In this document: positions 17,826 to 26,063 of the stretch, in pieces
How positions within the stretch are numbered: the first letter of the stretch is position 1
Layout of the letters: each line of letters opens with the position of its first letter
Assembly: GCA_946410185.1 (NCBI GenBank)
Contig: CAMJZI010000004.1
Span: 1-63,194 of the forward strand
Direction of reading: 5' to 3'
From: an uncultured Porphyromonadaceae bacterium
GTDB taxonomy: Bacteria; Bacteroidota; Bacteroidia; Bacteroidales; Muribaculaceae
Length of the DNA stretch: 63,194 bases
The notes under the pieces: model-generated
The model's database searches: none
The model's input: the letters and a program-made list of their open reading frames with translations, nothing else
What the model was told of the DNA's origin: nothing
Made by a program: the position numbers and the translations under genes

Positions 17826-19631
17826 TCAATCTTCCTTTGATTGGCCCGCAGGCGTGAGTGTTATCGTTGGGGCTTGCGGGGTGATGCCCAGCGGAATGGT
17901 GATGCGGGTGACCGTGGAATCGGGCAGCGGCAGGATAAGAAAACGCTGGCCGTGGTAAATGATCGGGAAGAATCCCTGAGGGGAGAATTCCGAGGTCAGG
18001 CCGTAGTCTTGTCGACGCTGGCGCTCGGCTGGTGTAAGGGCCTCGTCGGCCTTGGTGAAATAGTAGCGTGCGGTCTGGAAGGTGTGGGGTAGAGTGTCGG
18101 TACGCAGACTGACGGCCATGTAATCTTGTCCAGGAGTATGAAAAATATCGCCCGTGATATCGGGCTTGTCGCTCATCATGGGCAACAATGTGGCTCCGTC
18201 AAGCAGCCGGTCTTCATGGAACCGCCTGTAGATAGAATCGTTGACAAACTGGATGTTTTCCTTGCCATAATAGCCGCAATAGACCACCTCGTGGGCAAAG
18301 TAGTTGGTGGACATGTAATTCATGAGTTTGATAAAGCGGCTATAATACTCAAATTGGCGTTCCCGCAATATGGCCTGACTGGGCGATGCGGCAATTTCGT
18401 TTTCTACTTGCTGATAGAATGCCTGGTACCTGTTCAGCATCTTGATACCGCGTGCAAAGGTGAATATACTCAGCCCCGCAGCGATAGTGATGGCCGCCAA
18501 CCGCCAACGGGGGCGATGCTCAAACAACGAGTCGGCAACCATGATAATGATGATGAAACTAACGGTCACCAGCGGGGAATAGGCGCGCTCATGGGTGAGT
18601 CCCAGGCTGAACATGACCGAGGCCAGGACTAGCAAAATGTAGGTCCACACACATTGCCTGACGGCCCGTCCGCGTCGCACCACCAGTGCTACAATACCGA
18701 TAATGAAGGCACCGACCGGCAAGTAAAATTTCCACATCTTCTCCACAAAGATGTACCAGCGGCTGGACATCAAGTCACCTGGACTCAGGTCAATGGCCAG
18801 ATCGGTCGAAACCCTGTTCCATGCACCTGGCGATGCTACAATGAACATGATTCCCAACATGTAGCCGCTCAAAGCAATGACCACACGCCGGTTGATGAGC
18901 CTGTGATTGACGGCATAGTACAGCATCAAGCCGCCCAAGAATCCAAGCGAGGTTGCTTCATTAAAGCCGCCGGCTACCACACCCCCGATAAATAATGCCA
19001 TGCTCTCCCACCAGCGTGGGCGCAGCACTTGGTGGTGCTGCAAGACATATACGAGCATTAGCGACAGGGTGATGGCCCACATGTAGTTGGCACTTCCGGC
19101 CATCCACAACATGGTTTCGCCAGGAACAGGATAGCAGGTACCCACCATAGCCATGAAACCCGATGCCGCAAGCAATGAGCGCCGTCCAGTGCTCAGCAGG
19201 CTCAGGATATGAGCCATCAAGACAAACACCAGTGCGTTCAACACGTTAAAGACGCTTTTGCCTAGCAGGCCGGCAAACAATTCCGGCACAAGGTCGGCAA
19301 GTCGTCCGTTGGTGTTGGCATAGTGGGTGGCATGTGACCGCAGCAGGTCGAGCAGCGTGTGCATGTGAGTCCACTCGCCCTCAATCAGACTGAAGCCCAT
19401 GTCGTCTTCCCTGAATGGGGTCAGCACGTTCATCCAGTAGAACACAACGCAAGCAACCACCATGAGGCCCCAATAGGCCACATCGTGCCAGCGCCTGGCT
19501 GCAGGCGAACCCAGATGACGGTCGGTTTCCAGTTCTCTGTTGATAAGCAGAGACGCAAATTTTTGCGTCTCCAGTTTTTCTAAATCCTTGAGTCTGAACT
19601 TTAAACCACAAGTTCTAGAATGGCGAGCCAC
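17826..19631 (-). CDS. DUF6056-like polytopic membrane protein
   Basis: Membrane protein of up to 601 residues with about ten membrane segments and a soluble C-terminal part. It carries the acidic REDDMGFS motif after the first segment, then NTNGR, GETMLWMAGSANYMW and GGFNEATSLG, a pattern I associate with DUF6056 and GT-C-like lipid-linked glycosyltransferases. The function is unknown. The ATG at 19631 is doubtful: it lies inside the hairpin at 19608-19643, and a second palindrome (19550-19571) falls in the first 30 codons. A later, possibly GTG, start close to the first membrane segment is likely. Confidence 0.7.
   Translation of the reverse strand: MARHSRTCGLKFRLKDLEKLETQKFASLLINRELETDRHLGSPAARRWHDVAYWGLMVVACVVFYWMNVLTPFREDDMGFSLIEGEWTHMHTLLDLLRSHATHYANTNGRLADLVPELFAGLLGKSVFNVLNALVFVLMAHILSLLSTGRRSLLAASGFMAMVGTCYPVPGETMLWMAGSANYMWAITLSLMLVYVLQHHQVLRPRWWESMALFIGGVVAGGFNEATSLGFLGGLMLYYAVNHRLINRRVVIALSGYMLGIMFIVASPGAWNRVSTDLAIDLSPGDLMSSRWYIFVEKMWKFYLPVGAFIIGIVALVVRRGRAVRQCVWTYILLVLASVMFSLGLTHERAYSPLVTVSFIIIIMVADSLFEHRPRWRLAAITIAAGLSIFTFARGIKMLNRYQAFYQQVENEIAASPSQAILRERQFEYYSRFIKLMNYMSTNYFAHEVVYCGYYGKENIQFVNDSIYRRFHEDRLLDGATLLPMMSDKPDITGDIFHTPGQDYMAVSLRTDTLPHTFQTARYYFTKADEALTPAERQRRQDYGLTSEFSPQGFFPIIYHGQRFLILPLPDSTVTRITIPLGITPQAPTITLTPAGQSKED
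19550..19571. repeat. 22-bp palindrome, REP-like
   Basis: GAGACGCAAA and TTTGCGTCTC form a perfect 10-bp inverted repeat with a 2-nt centre. It overlaps the nominal 5' end of the DUF6056 reading frame. I recall GAGACGC palindromes as repeated extragenic elements in Bacteroidales. Confidence 0.55.
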
Positions 19632-19643
19632 TCTAGAACTTGT
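19608..19643 (-). terminator. Long hairpin after frr
   Basis: ACAAGTTCTAGA and TCTAGAACTTGT pair perfectly over 12 bp. After one A-C mismatch, TGGC and GCCA continue the stem. It starts 10 nt beyond the frr stop on the minus strand, as expected of a terminator. Confidence 0.65.
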
Positions 19644-19653
19644 CGTTGATGGA

Positions 19654-20214
19654 TTATACGGTCAGGATTTCTTTCTCCTTGGCGGCAAAGATTTCGTCGA
19701 TCTTCTTCATGAACTTGTCATGAATCTTCTGCACCTTGTCTTCGCCGTCCTTAGAGACATCCTCGCTCATGCCGTCCTTGACGGCCTTCTTCAGGCCCTC
19801 GATAGCCTCGCGGCGTGCATTGCGGATGCTCACGCGGGCCTTCTCGCTCTCAGCCTTGGAGTCCTTGACCAGTTGCTTGCGGCGTTCCTCGGTCAGCGGC
19901 GGAATGTTGAGCCTGATGACCTCACCATTGTTAACGGGCATGATACCCACATTGCTGTCGATAATGGCCTTCTCGATGGTTCCGATCATGTTGCGCTCCC
20001 ACGGCATGATGGCGATGGTGCGCTGGTCGGGGGTGCTCACGTTGGCCACACCACTGATGGGCGTGGGGTTGCCATAGTAGTTCACACGGATGCCGTCCAG
20101 AATCTTCACGTTGGCCTTGCCTGCACGGATGTGTGCCAGGGTGTCATCGAGGAAATCCACGGCTTCCTGCATCTTCTTCTCGGCTGCGTCGAGATAAAAT
20201 TTCACATCGTTCAT
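19654..20214 (-). CDS. frr: Ribosome recycling factor
   Basis: 186-residue cytoplasmic factor that, with EF-G, splits the post-termination ribosome. The full two-domain RRF is present: KKMQEAVDFLDDTLAHIRAGKAN at the start, a central YYGNPTPISGVANVSTPDQRT, and a C-terminal helix with PPLTEERRKQLVK and VSIRNARREA. The 137-nt upstream gap holds a weak TACTTTCG box on the minus strand (20265-20272) and nothing else that I can recognise. Confidence 0.97.
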   Translation of the reverse strand: MNDVKFYLDAAEKKMQEAVDFLDDTLAHIRAGKANVKILDGIRVNYYGNPTPISGVANVSTPDQRTIAIMPWERNMIGTIEKAIIDSNVGIMPVNNGEVIRLNIPPLTEERRKQLVKDSKAESEKARVSIRNARREAIEGLKKAVKDGMSEDVSKDGEDKVQKIHDKFMKKIDEIFAAKEKEILTV

Positions 20215-20351
20215 AGTGTCATTTTTTATTTGTTTGTCGATAAATTGTTGTTTTATTGGTCACGAAAGTACAGTTTTTGGCGAAACCCTGCAAATTTTTT
20301 GCCAAATTTGTACAACTAATCACAAGAAAAGCAAAGTGCTGCATGGCCACA

Positions 20352-21290
20352 TTAAAGTACTTTCTCGTTATTGAATTCCCGCACGATGTAGTCGGGACGG
20401 TTTTTGGTCTCGTTGTAGATACGGCCGATGTACTCGCCGATGATGCCTATCGAGAGCAGCTGGATGCCACCCAGGAACAAGATCAAAATCACCAGTGTGG
20501 GATAGCCCTGCACAGGGTCGCCCCAGATGAGCGCCTTGATAAAGACATATACCATGTACAGGAAGGCGAACAGCGAGACCAAGAAGCCTATCACCGTGGA
20601 GATGCGCAACGGGACATTGGTGAATGAGGTGATGCCATCGAGGGCAAACGAGAACAACTGGCGGTAGTTCCATGACGAAACGCCGCCAACGCGGTCGCCC
20701 TGCACAAACTCGATGTCTTTTTTCTTAAAGCCTATCCAGCAGTACAGGCCCTTGGTATAGCGTTCGCTCTCGCGCATCCGTTTCAGGGCATTGATGCAGC
20801 AGCGGTCCAGCAGCCTGAAGTCTCCCACATTCTGGAGCAGGTCAAAACGCGATGAACTCTGCAGAATCTTATAGAACAACAACGACAGGTGCTTGCGCAA
20901 CCAGCTTTCTCTGCCGCGCGACTTGCGCTTGGCATACACGTCGTCATATCCCAGTTCCCACCATTTGATCATCTCGGGGATGAGTGTGGGCGGATGCTGC
21001 ATGTCGGCATCGATGATAATCATGCAGTCGCCTGTCACATGGTCAAAGCCTGCGAGCATGGCTGCTTCCTTGCCAAAGTTGCGTGACAAGTCCAGATAAT
21101 TGACCCTGTTGTCTTGCAGGCGCATGTTCTTCAGCACTTGCAGCGTGCCGTCGATGCTGCCGTCATTGACAAACATGAGTTCCCACTCATAGCCGGTGTT
21201 CCCATCCATGAGTTTGACAAGTTCGGGATACAGCTGGGGCAAGGATTGCTCCTCGTTGTAGCAGGGGATAAGAATAGAGATCTTTTTCAT
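20352..21290 (-). CDS. GT2 polyprenyl-phosphate glycosyltransferase (GtrB/DPM-like)
   Basis: 312-residue membrane-bound family 2 glycosyltransferase, likely moving a sugar onto polyprenyl phosphate at the cytoplasmic face. The GT-A domain (residues ~1-210) has PCYNEEQSLPQLYPEL, VNDGSIDGT, a DADMQHPP metal-binding DxD block, and KRKSRGRESWLRK. Two C-terminal membrane segments (~230-295) match GtrB/YkoT-type proteins. It lies 27 nt downstream of the M16 peptidase and probably belongs to the operon headed by the S24 repressor. Confidence 0.88.
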   Translation of the reverse strand: MKKISILIPCYNEEQSLPQLYPELVKLMDGNTGYEWELMFVNDGSIDGTLQVLKNMRLQDNRVNYLDLSRNFGKEAAMLAGFDHVTGDCMIIIDADMQHPPTLIPEMIKWWELGYDDVYAKRKSRGRESWLRKHLSLLFYKILQSSSRFDLLQNVGDFRLLDRCCINALKRMRESERYTKGLYCWIGFKKKDIEFVQGDRVGGVSSWNYRQLFSFALDGITSFTNVPLRISTVIGFLVSLFAFLYMVYVFIKALIWGDPVQGYPTLVILILFLGGIQLLSIGIIGEYIGRIYNETKNRPDYIVREFNNEKVL

Positions 21291-21317
21291 GACTGGATTG
21301 CTGGTAATGCTGTTAAG

Positions 21318-22535
21318 TTATTGGAATGTGAGTGACGAGAGGGCATTGCTGTTCAGGTAGGCTGCGGCTTGCATGATCTGCTCGGCAGTCACTGCCTGAA
21401 TGCTGGCAATGGTCTCGTCGATGGTAGTCACGCGGCCGTGGTACAGGAGTCCGCGGCCAGCGCGCATCGCCATGAACTCGGTGCTGTCGGCGGCAACGAT
21501 TAGTTGGCCGCAGTACTGTTTTTTGTGGGCTTCAAGGCGGCGTTCGGTCAATGGCTCCTTGCTCAGACGGCTGGTGATGCGCTCAATCACGCGCAGGCTG
21601 GAGCGCACATCGGCGGGGTCGCACCCCAGATAGATTTCCATCCAACCGCAGTCGCTGAGCAACGTCAGGGACGACTCCACGGTATAAACATAACCACGAC
21701 GTTCACGCAACTCGACATTGAGCAGCGAATTCATGCCCGGGCCACCCAGGATGTTGTTGAGCAGCATCAATGCATGCCGCAGCGGGTGGTGCATATCGGG
21801 GACGCGGGCTCCCACAATGGTGTGGGCCTGATGGGTGCCAATCTGGATGGTGCGTTTGAAAGGTTCGCTCGCCATGGGAACCTGGCGGTGCCGAGGAGCC
21901 ATGGCATGGTTCATGCCGCTGAAGTGTCTCTCGGCCAAGTTGAACACACGCTCGGGGCGCTCAGGACCAACCGAGAAGAAAGCCATGTTGGTGGGCACAT
22001 ACAGCGTCTTGAGGTAACGCATGCAGTCGTCTTGGGTGAGACGTTCCAGGTCCTCCTTTCGCCCCAGAATGTTGTGGCCCAGTTCGCTGCCGGCAAACAT
22101 CAGGTCTTCATAGTCGTCATAGACCGCATCGCTGGGCGTGTCGCGGTAGCTGGCCGCTTCTTCGAGTACTACATCGCGTTCGCGGTCAAGTTCGTCGGTG
22201 GGAAATACCGACCATTGCACCAGGTCGGCAAGCAGGTCGATGGCTCGCGGCAGGTGCTGCTGGGGAAATACCGAGTAGAGCATGGTGCCCTCTTTGGTGG
22301 TATATGCGTTCAATTCGCCGCCAATGCGTTCCATGCGGTTCAGGATGTGCCATGCGCGCCTGTGCCGGGTGCCCTTGAAGATGGTGTGCTCCACAAAGTG
22401 GGCGAGTCCGAACTGACCGGGCTTCTCGTCACGGCTGCCGGCGTTGATGGCAAGCCCGCACCATGACACCTGCGTCGTGGTGTGGATGTGTACCAGCCGC
22501 AGGCCGTTGGACAGTGTGTGATAGTAGATATTCAT
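21318..22535 (-). CDS. M16 family zinc metallopeptidase
   Basis: 405-residue single-chain M16 (pitrilysin/processing-peptidase) protein. The inverted zinc site HFVEH is at residues 46-50, and the third ligand is probably Glu126 in RDVVLEEAASY, at the usual distance of about 76 residues. The C-terminal half has the partner domain (RRGYVYTVESSLTLLSD). No signal peptide is seen, so it is probably cytoplasmic. It starts 43 nt after the S24 repressor gene, suggesting co-transcription. Confidence 0.92.
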   Translation of the reverse strand: MNIYYHTLSNGLRLVHIHTTTQVSWCGLAINAGSRDEKPGQFGLAHFVEHTIFKGTRHRRAWHILNRMERIGGELNAYTTKEGTMLYSVFPQQHLPRAIDLLADLVQWSVFPTDELDRERDVVLEEAASYRDTPSDAVYDDYEDLMFAGSELGHNILGRKEDLERLTQDDCMRYLKTLYVPTNMAFFSVGPERPERVFNLAERHFSGMNHAMAPRHRQVPMASEPFKRTIQIGTHQAHTIVGARVPDMHHPLRHALMLLNNILGGPGMNSLLNVELRERRGYVYTVESSLTLLSDCGWMEIYLGCDPADVRSSLRVIERITSRLSKEPLTERRLEAHKKQYCGQLIVAADSTEFMAMRAGRGLLYHGRVTTIDETIASIQAVTAEQIMQAAAYLNSNALSSLTFQ

Positions 22536-22578
22536 GATGGGTGGCTATCGGTTGTGTGAGGGTTGCTGTGAAAACCGC

Positions 22579-23274
22579 TTACAAGCGGCTGTTGATGTGA
22601 AGGACATGTTGAACGAGGAATAACTCGTGAATATCGCTTCGGCGCACGTCCATGTCGTCGTAGTTCGGATTCTCGCTGCGCAGAACTACCATGTTGGGGT
22701 CGGTATGGCGGCGTACATACTTTACCAGCCTGAAGTCATCGAGTTGCACGACATAGATTTGTCCCCAATAAATCTGACTGGGATTGCTCAACTCGCGCAC
22801 GGCAATGAAATCTCCATCCTGGATGACCGGGGCCATCGAGTCTCCGCTAACGCGCACGATGCGGCAGTGGGGACTCATGTTGGGCAGGTTCACCCAACCG
22901 ACGATGTTCTCGTTGGCAAACAAGTCATTCCTGCCTGATGATGTCCCTGCCGTGGCATCCACGTTATAGACAGGAATGCCGTTAATGGCCGGAATGTCTG
23001 CCTGGCCGATGAGTGCGTCAGAGCCGTCAACTCGTGCTGTCGTTTTGCCAAACGGCAGGTCGGTGCCATCGATGAGCCATTCCTTGGACACGCCCAGGTT
23101 GACGACGATGCGGTTGAGAAAGGCATCGCTCAGTGGCATGTGCGCATTCAGATATTTCGACAGGTTGGATGTGTCCACATCGATGCGTTCGGCAAACTGC
23201 ACTTGCCGCACGCCCATTTCCTTCATCAGATATTTTATTCTTGCGATAATCTCGGCATTTTTTTGAGCATCCAT
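22579..23274 (-). CDS. LexA-like XRE/S24 autocleavable repressor
   Basis: 231-residue transcriptional regulator. Residues ~5-75 are an XRE helix-turn-helix (VQFAERIDVDTSNLSKYLN). The C-terminal S24 domain has a GDSM nucleophile (Ser146), a Lys185 general base in FRLVKY, and an Ala109-Gly110 cleavage site in VDATAGTSS. Spacings of 37 and 39 residues closely match LexA (35 and 37), so self-cleavage after DNA damage is plausible. Its promoter overlaps a perfect inverted repeat, implying autorepression. No phage genes are nearby, so it is probably a chromosomal regulator. Confidence 0.88.
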   Translation of the reverse strand: MDAQKNAEIIARIKYLMKEMGVRQVQFAERIDVDTSNLSKYLNAHMPLSDAFLNRIVVNLGVSKEWLIDGTDLPFGKTTARVDGSDALIGQADIPAINGIPVYNVDATAGTSSGRNDLFANENIVGWVNLPNMSPHCRIVRVSGDSMAPVIQDGDFIAVRELSNPSQIYWGQIYVVQLDDFRLVKYVRRHTDPNMVVLRSENPNYDDMDVRRSDIHELFLVQHVLHINSRL

Positions 23275-23312
23275 GATAATTGTTTTTTATCAATAATGTG
23301 TTTTTGTCGCGG

Positions 23313-23343
23313 CAAAATTACCACAAAAAGTTGTATTATGCAA
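23313..23343 (-). promoter_or_regulatory. Promoter of the S24 repressor operon
   Basis: On the minus strand, TTGC (23340-23343) is followed after 19 nt by TAATTTTG (23313-23320), close to the Bacteroidota -33/-7 consensus. The -7 box overlaps the left arm of the operator. The leader to the ATG is about 30 nt. Confidence 0.7.
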
Positions 23344-23355
23344 TTTTTGTGGTAA
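23318..23355. promoter_or_regulatory. Inverted-repeat operator for the S24 repressor
   Basis: TTACCACAAAAA (23318-23329) and TTTTTGTGGTAA (23344-23355) are a perfect 12-bp inverted repeat with a 14-nt spacer. The repeat covers the repressor's own promoter, so a bound dimer would block transcription of the repressor gene. Confidence 0.7.
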
Positions 23356-23367
23356 TAATTGCTATTC

Positions 23368-23380
23368 TTTACCACAAATT
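23368..23380. promoter_or_regulatory. Third half-site abutting the CotH promoter
   Basis: TTTACCACAAATT repeats the operator half-site TTACCACAAA and overlaps the -33 TTGG of the plus-strand promoter, placing that promoter under likely control of the same regulator. Confidence 0.55.
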
Positions 23381-23410
23381 GGCGATATAACGCTTTTTTT
23401 TATAATTTTG
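23379..23410 (+). promoter_or_regulatory. Promoter of the operon facing the repressor
   Basis: TTGG (23379-23382), a 20-nt spacer, then TAATTTTG (23403-23410). This is a good Bacteroidota-type promoter, 30 nt before the CotH lipoprotein start. Confidence 0.65.
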
Positions 23411-23440
23411 CACTGTAGAAACATGACTTGATTTGATGTG

Positions 23441-24859
23441 ATGATGAAAAGGCTTGTGCAGATATGCTTGTTGCTGATGGCGATGGCACTTGCTTTGGGT
23501 GCCTGCCACAAGGAGCGGTGTGCGCATAATTTTCCTCCCGACAATACCGATGTGCGGGTCGATTCCTCCAATCTGCCCCTGGTGTGGATTGTTGTGAACG
23601 GAGATTCCATCATGCGCGACAAGCGCATCTCGGCCTACATCAAAATCATTCACAACGGCGATGGTCGTCTCAACTATGCCGATACGATTGCCCACCCGGG
23701 GCAGCATGTCGATTACGAGGGGTATATTGCCTTGAGGCATCGTGGCAACTCTACCTATAACTCAAGTCCCAAAAAGCCTTATTCGTTCCGCACCTTAAAG
23801 CAGCCCCTGTTCAAGAGCGGCAAGAAGAAAAAAGTGGCTATTCTGGGCATGGGTAAAGACAATAACTGGGCTCTGCATGCACCCTACAGCGACAAGAGCA
23901 TGATGCGTGACCTCCTGGCCTATGAAATATCCAGGCCATGGATGGAATATGTGCCCCAGGGACGTTTTTGCGAACTGTTTGTTGATGGTGTGTACTACGG
24001 GGTGTATGTCCTCTCTGAAGTGGTTTCCACAGGCAAGCATCGTCTGAATCTGCCTGGACCTGGTGATCAGGGTGATGCCTTGACCGGTGGATACTTGATG
24101 GAGGTCGATTGTAATGACGACGAAACCTACACGTCAAAGCATTGCCCCGTGACGGCAAGCGGTGACCCCATTGAGGACCGACGCATCCTGTTCCAGTACA
24201 AGTCGCCAGACCGCGACGATTTGACCCAGGCACAACTCCGCTACATCCGTCGCCACATCGATGACATGGAAAATGCCCTGGACCAGGGGCGATACGGCCG
24301 GTTCATTGATGTGATGTCTTTTATCGACTATCAGTTGGCGATGGAGTTGGGACACAATGTGGACGGCTACCGCTTGAGTGGCAAGTTCTATAAGCGCCGC
24401 GACAGCGAGGATCCGAGATTTAAAATGGTGGTATGGGACATGAATCTTGCCTATGGCAACGCCAATCGCTTGGATGGATGGCGCACCGACACCTGGATTT
24501 ATCAGAGTAACGACCTGATGTACAATCAGGGCGAGGTTTATCTGGTGCCCTTCTGGTGGCAACGCCTCAACAATGACCCGCAATATGCCGCCAAGCTCAA
24601 GGCTCGCTGGGCTCAGTACCGTGCTGCTAACTTGAGCGAAGACCGCCTGATGCACACGGTGGACTCCCTGGCCGCGGTGCTCAAGGCATGCGGTGCTGAG
24701 TATCGCAACAGCCAGGCGTGGCCCAGGTGGGGAGTGCAGGTCTGGCCCAACCACTATGTGGCAAAAGATTTCAACGATGAAATTGCCCATCTCAAGCAAT
24801 GGCTGCATGAGCGCATCGCCTGGATGGACCGCCAGCTGGGCTACCACACTAACCTGTAA
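23441..24859 (+). CDS. CotH-like kinase, lipoprotein form
   Basis: 472-residue protein closely similar to the CotH gene at 12511 over its whole catalytic part: LRHRGNSTYNSSPKKPYSFR, ILGMGKDNNWALHAPYSDK, CELFVDGVYYGVYVLSEVV, GKHRLNLPGPG and MVVWDMNLAYGNA. It has a lipoprotein signal (MALALGAC, Cys as the +1 residue) instead of a plain signal peptide, and stops where the other copy continues into dockerin repeats. The start is one of GTG-ATG-ATG at 23438-23446; 23441 matches the MMKR start of the paralogue. It is first in the unit controlled by the operator region. Confidence 0.85.
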   Translation: MMKRLVQICLLLMAMALALGACHKERCAHNFPPDNTDVRVDSSNLPLVWIVVNGDSIMRDKRISAYIKIIHNGDGRLNYADTIAHPGQHVDYEGYIALRHRGNSTYNSSPKKPYSFRTLKQPLFKSGKKKKVAILGMGKDNNWALHAPYSDKSMMRDLLAYEISRPWMEYVPQGRFCELFVDGVYYGVYVLSEVVSTGKHRLNLPGPGDQGDALTGGYLMEVDCNDDETYTSKHCPVTASGDPIEDRRILFQYKSPDRDDLTQAQLRYIRRHIDDMENALDQGRYGRFIDVMSFIDYQLAMELGHNVDGYRLSGKFYKRRDSEDPRFKMVVWDMNLAYGNANRLDGWRTDTWIYQSNDLMYNQGEVYLVPFWWQRLNNDPQYAAKLKARWAQYRAANLSEDRLMHTVDSLAAVLKACGAEYRNSQAWPRWGVQVWPNHYVAKDFNDEIAHLKQWLHERIAWMDRQLGYHTNL

Positions 24860-24887
24860 TAACCTATAAACTATAATTATTAACAAC

Positions 24888-25070
24888 ATGGCACATATCT
24901 GCGAGAATTGCAAATTCAGGGCTCACTACGACGAGAAGCCCAATTCAGTGCTGGGCAAGTTCTGGCGCTGGCACATCAACTTCTGCCCTGGCTGGCGCAG
25001 TTACTTCACACGCCAGAGCGAGGAGAAAAAAGCCGAGTTAAGAACTAAATATAATTTCAACAAGTACTAG
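24888..25070 (+). CDS. Small Cys/Trp-rich protein of unknown function
   Basis: 60-residue protein starting MAHICENCKF, with a CxxC pair, a third Cys (NFCPGW) and a Lys-rich tail. It could bind a metal, but only three cysteines are seen. It starts 28 nt after the CotH gene and ends 13 nt before the thioesterase, so it is a regular member of the operon. I do not recognise the family. Confidence 0.65.
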   Translation: MAHICENCKFRAHYDEKPNSVLGKFWRWHINFCPGWRSYFTRQSEEKKAELRTKYNFNKY

Positions 25071-25083
25071 AACCAGAGACATC

Positions 25084-25455
25084 ATGCTTCAAGAAGGATT
25101 GACCCACACCAGCCAGTTGACCGTCAACGAGGCTGTAACGGCTGTGGCCATAGGCTCGGGCGACATGCCTGTGCTGGCCACCCCGTCGATGATGGCGCTC
25201 ATGGAGAACGCCGCCATGCTCGCCGTGGCCAACTATCTGCCCGAGGGCTGCACCACCGTGGGCGGGCACATCGCCTCCTCCCACCTCAAGCCCAGCAAAC
25301 TGGGCGACATCGTCACCGCCACCGCCACGGTCACCCGCGTCGAGGGAAAGAAAATCGAGTTCAAGGTCGAGGCCCATTGCGGCGACACGCTGCTGGGCGA
25401 GGGCACCCACCTGCGCTTCATCGTCGACCGCGAGAAATTCCAGTCAAGACTGTAA
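25084..25455 (+). CDS. Hot-dog fold thioesterase (FlK-like)
   Basis: 123-residue cytoplasmic acyl-CoA thioesterase-like protein. The pattern resembles fluoroacetyl-CoA thioesterase relatives: Thr and Glu in TPSMMALMENAAMLAV and His in GGHIASSHLKP. The C-terminal strands (VTATATVTRVEGKKIEFKV) complete one hot-dog domain. It would act as a dimer or tetramer. The substrate is unknown; it is coupled by 13-nt gaps to genes on both sides. Confidence 0.85.
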   Translation: MLQEGLTHTSQLTVNEAVTAVAIGSGDMPVLATPSMMALMENAAMLAVANYLPEGCTTVGGHIASSHLKPSKLGDIVTATATVTRVEGKKIEFKVEAHCGDTLLGEGTHLRFIVDREKFQSRL

Positions 25456-25468
25456 AAACAGCATCGCC

Positions 25469-25888
25469 ATGGCCAATAAAAAGATATATTTTGCAGGCTC
25501 CATCCGTGGCGGGCGCGTCGATGCCGCGTTGTATCACCGCATCATCAGTTACATCCAGCGCACCGACGTGGTCTTGACCGAGCACGTCGGCAAGAGCAAC
25601 CTGAACCTGATGGAACAGGGCCGCGAGCGCGACGCGAGCATCTATGACCAGGACACGGCATGGCTGCGCGAGAGCGATGTGCTCATCGGCGAGTGCACCT
25701 GCCCGTCGCTGGGCGTGGGCTATGAGTTGGCCTATGCCGAGGCCCGCGGCATCCCCTGCCACATCTTCTACGACTCGACCAAGGCCCAACTGTCGGCCAT
25801 GCTGACCGGCAATCCCTATTTCCACATCCATCCTTACACCACCGAGGCCGACATCTACCCCCTGCTCGACCAGATTCTCAACCCTTGA
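25469..25888 (+). CDS. DNPH1/Rcl-like 2'-deoxynucleoside 5'-phosphate N-hydrolase
   Basis: 139-residue nucleoside 2-deoxyribosyltransferase-fold enzyme. It starts IYFAGSIRGGR, has VVLTEHVG and DTAWLRESD, and carries ECTCPSLGVGYELAYAEA with the catalytic Glu86. These match DNPH1 (Rcl), which removes abnormal bases such as 5-hydroxymethyluracil from deoxynucleoside monophosphates and keeps them out of DNA. Plain deoxyribosyltransferase activity is the alternative. Its place in the repressor-facing unit with an AlkZ-like gene supports a nucleotide-sanitation role. Confidence 0.82.
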   Translation: MANKKIYFAGSIRGGRVDAALYHRIISYIQRTDVVLTEHVGKSNLNLMEQGRERDASIYDQDTAWLRESDVLIGECTCPSLGVGYELAYAEARGIPCHIFYDSTKAQLSAMLTGNPYFHIHPYTTEADIYPLLDQILNP

Positions 25889-25892
25889 CGGC

Positions 25893-26063
25893 ATGACCCA
25901 GAAGGAATTTGACAAAATCAACCATTCGTCACACAGGAGCGCGGCCAAGGCACCCACCGTGCTGGAGATGTTGAGCCCGTTCGAGAAAATCGACTTTGGC
26001 GTTCCCGGTGTATCCTGGACGGTGTTTGACAAGAACCGCATCTACGAGGGTGAGAACACTTAA
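25893..26063 (+). CDS. Small ORF, possibly frameshifted
   Basis: 56-codon ORF (MTQKEFDKINHSSHRS...) starting 4 nt after the DNPH1-like stop. The composition looks coding, with FGVPGVSWTVFDKNRIYEG near the end. It stops at 26061, but the -1 frame carries on with a natural-looking Pro/Lys tail (LSPPEVPPKAYKNKK) to a stop at 26107. One missing base near 26058-26060 would explain this; the intact protein would be about 71 residues. No family recognised. Confidence 0.4.
   Translation: MTQKEFDKINHSSHRSAAKAPTVLEMLSPFEKIDFGVPGVSWTVFDKNRIYEGENT

Noticed and set aside
22579-23274. Prophage repressor, implying a prophage
   Set aside because: No integrase (xerD is the chromosomal type), structural, lysis or attachment features occur nearby; the flanks are chromosomal genes.
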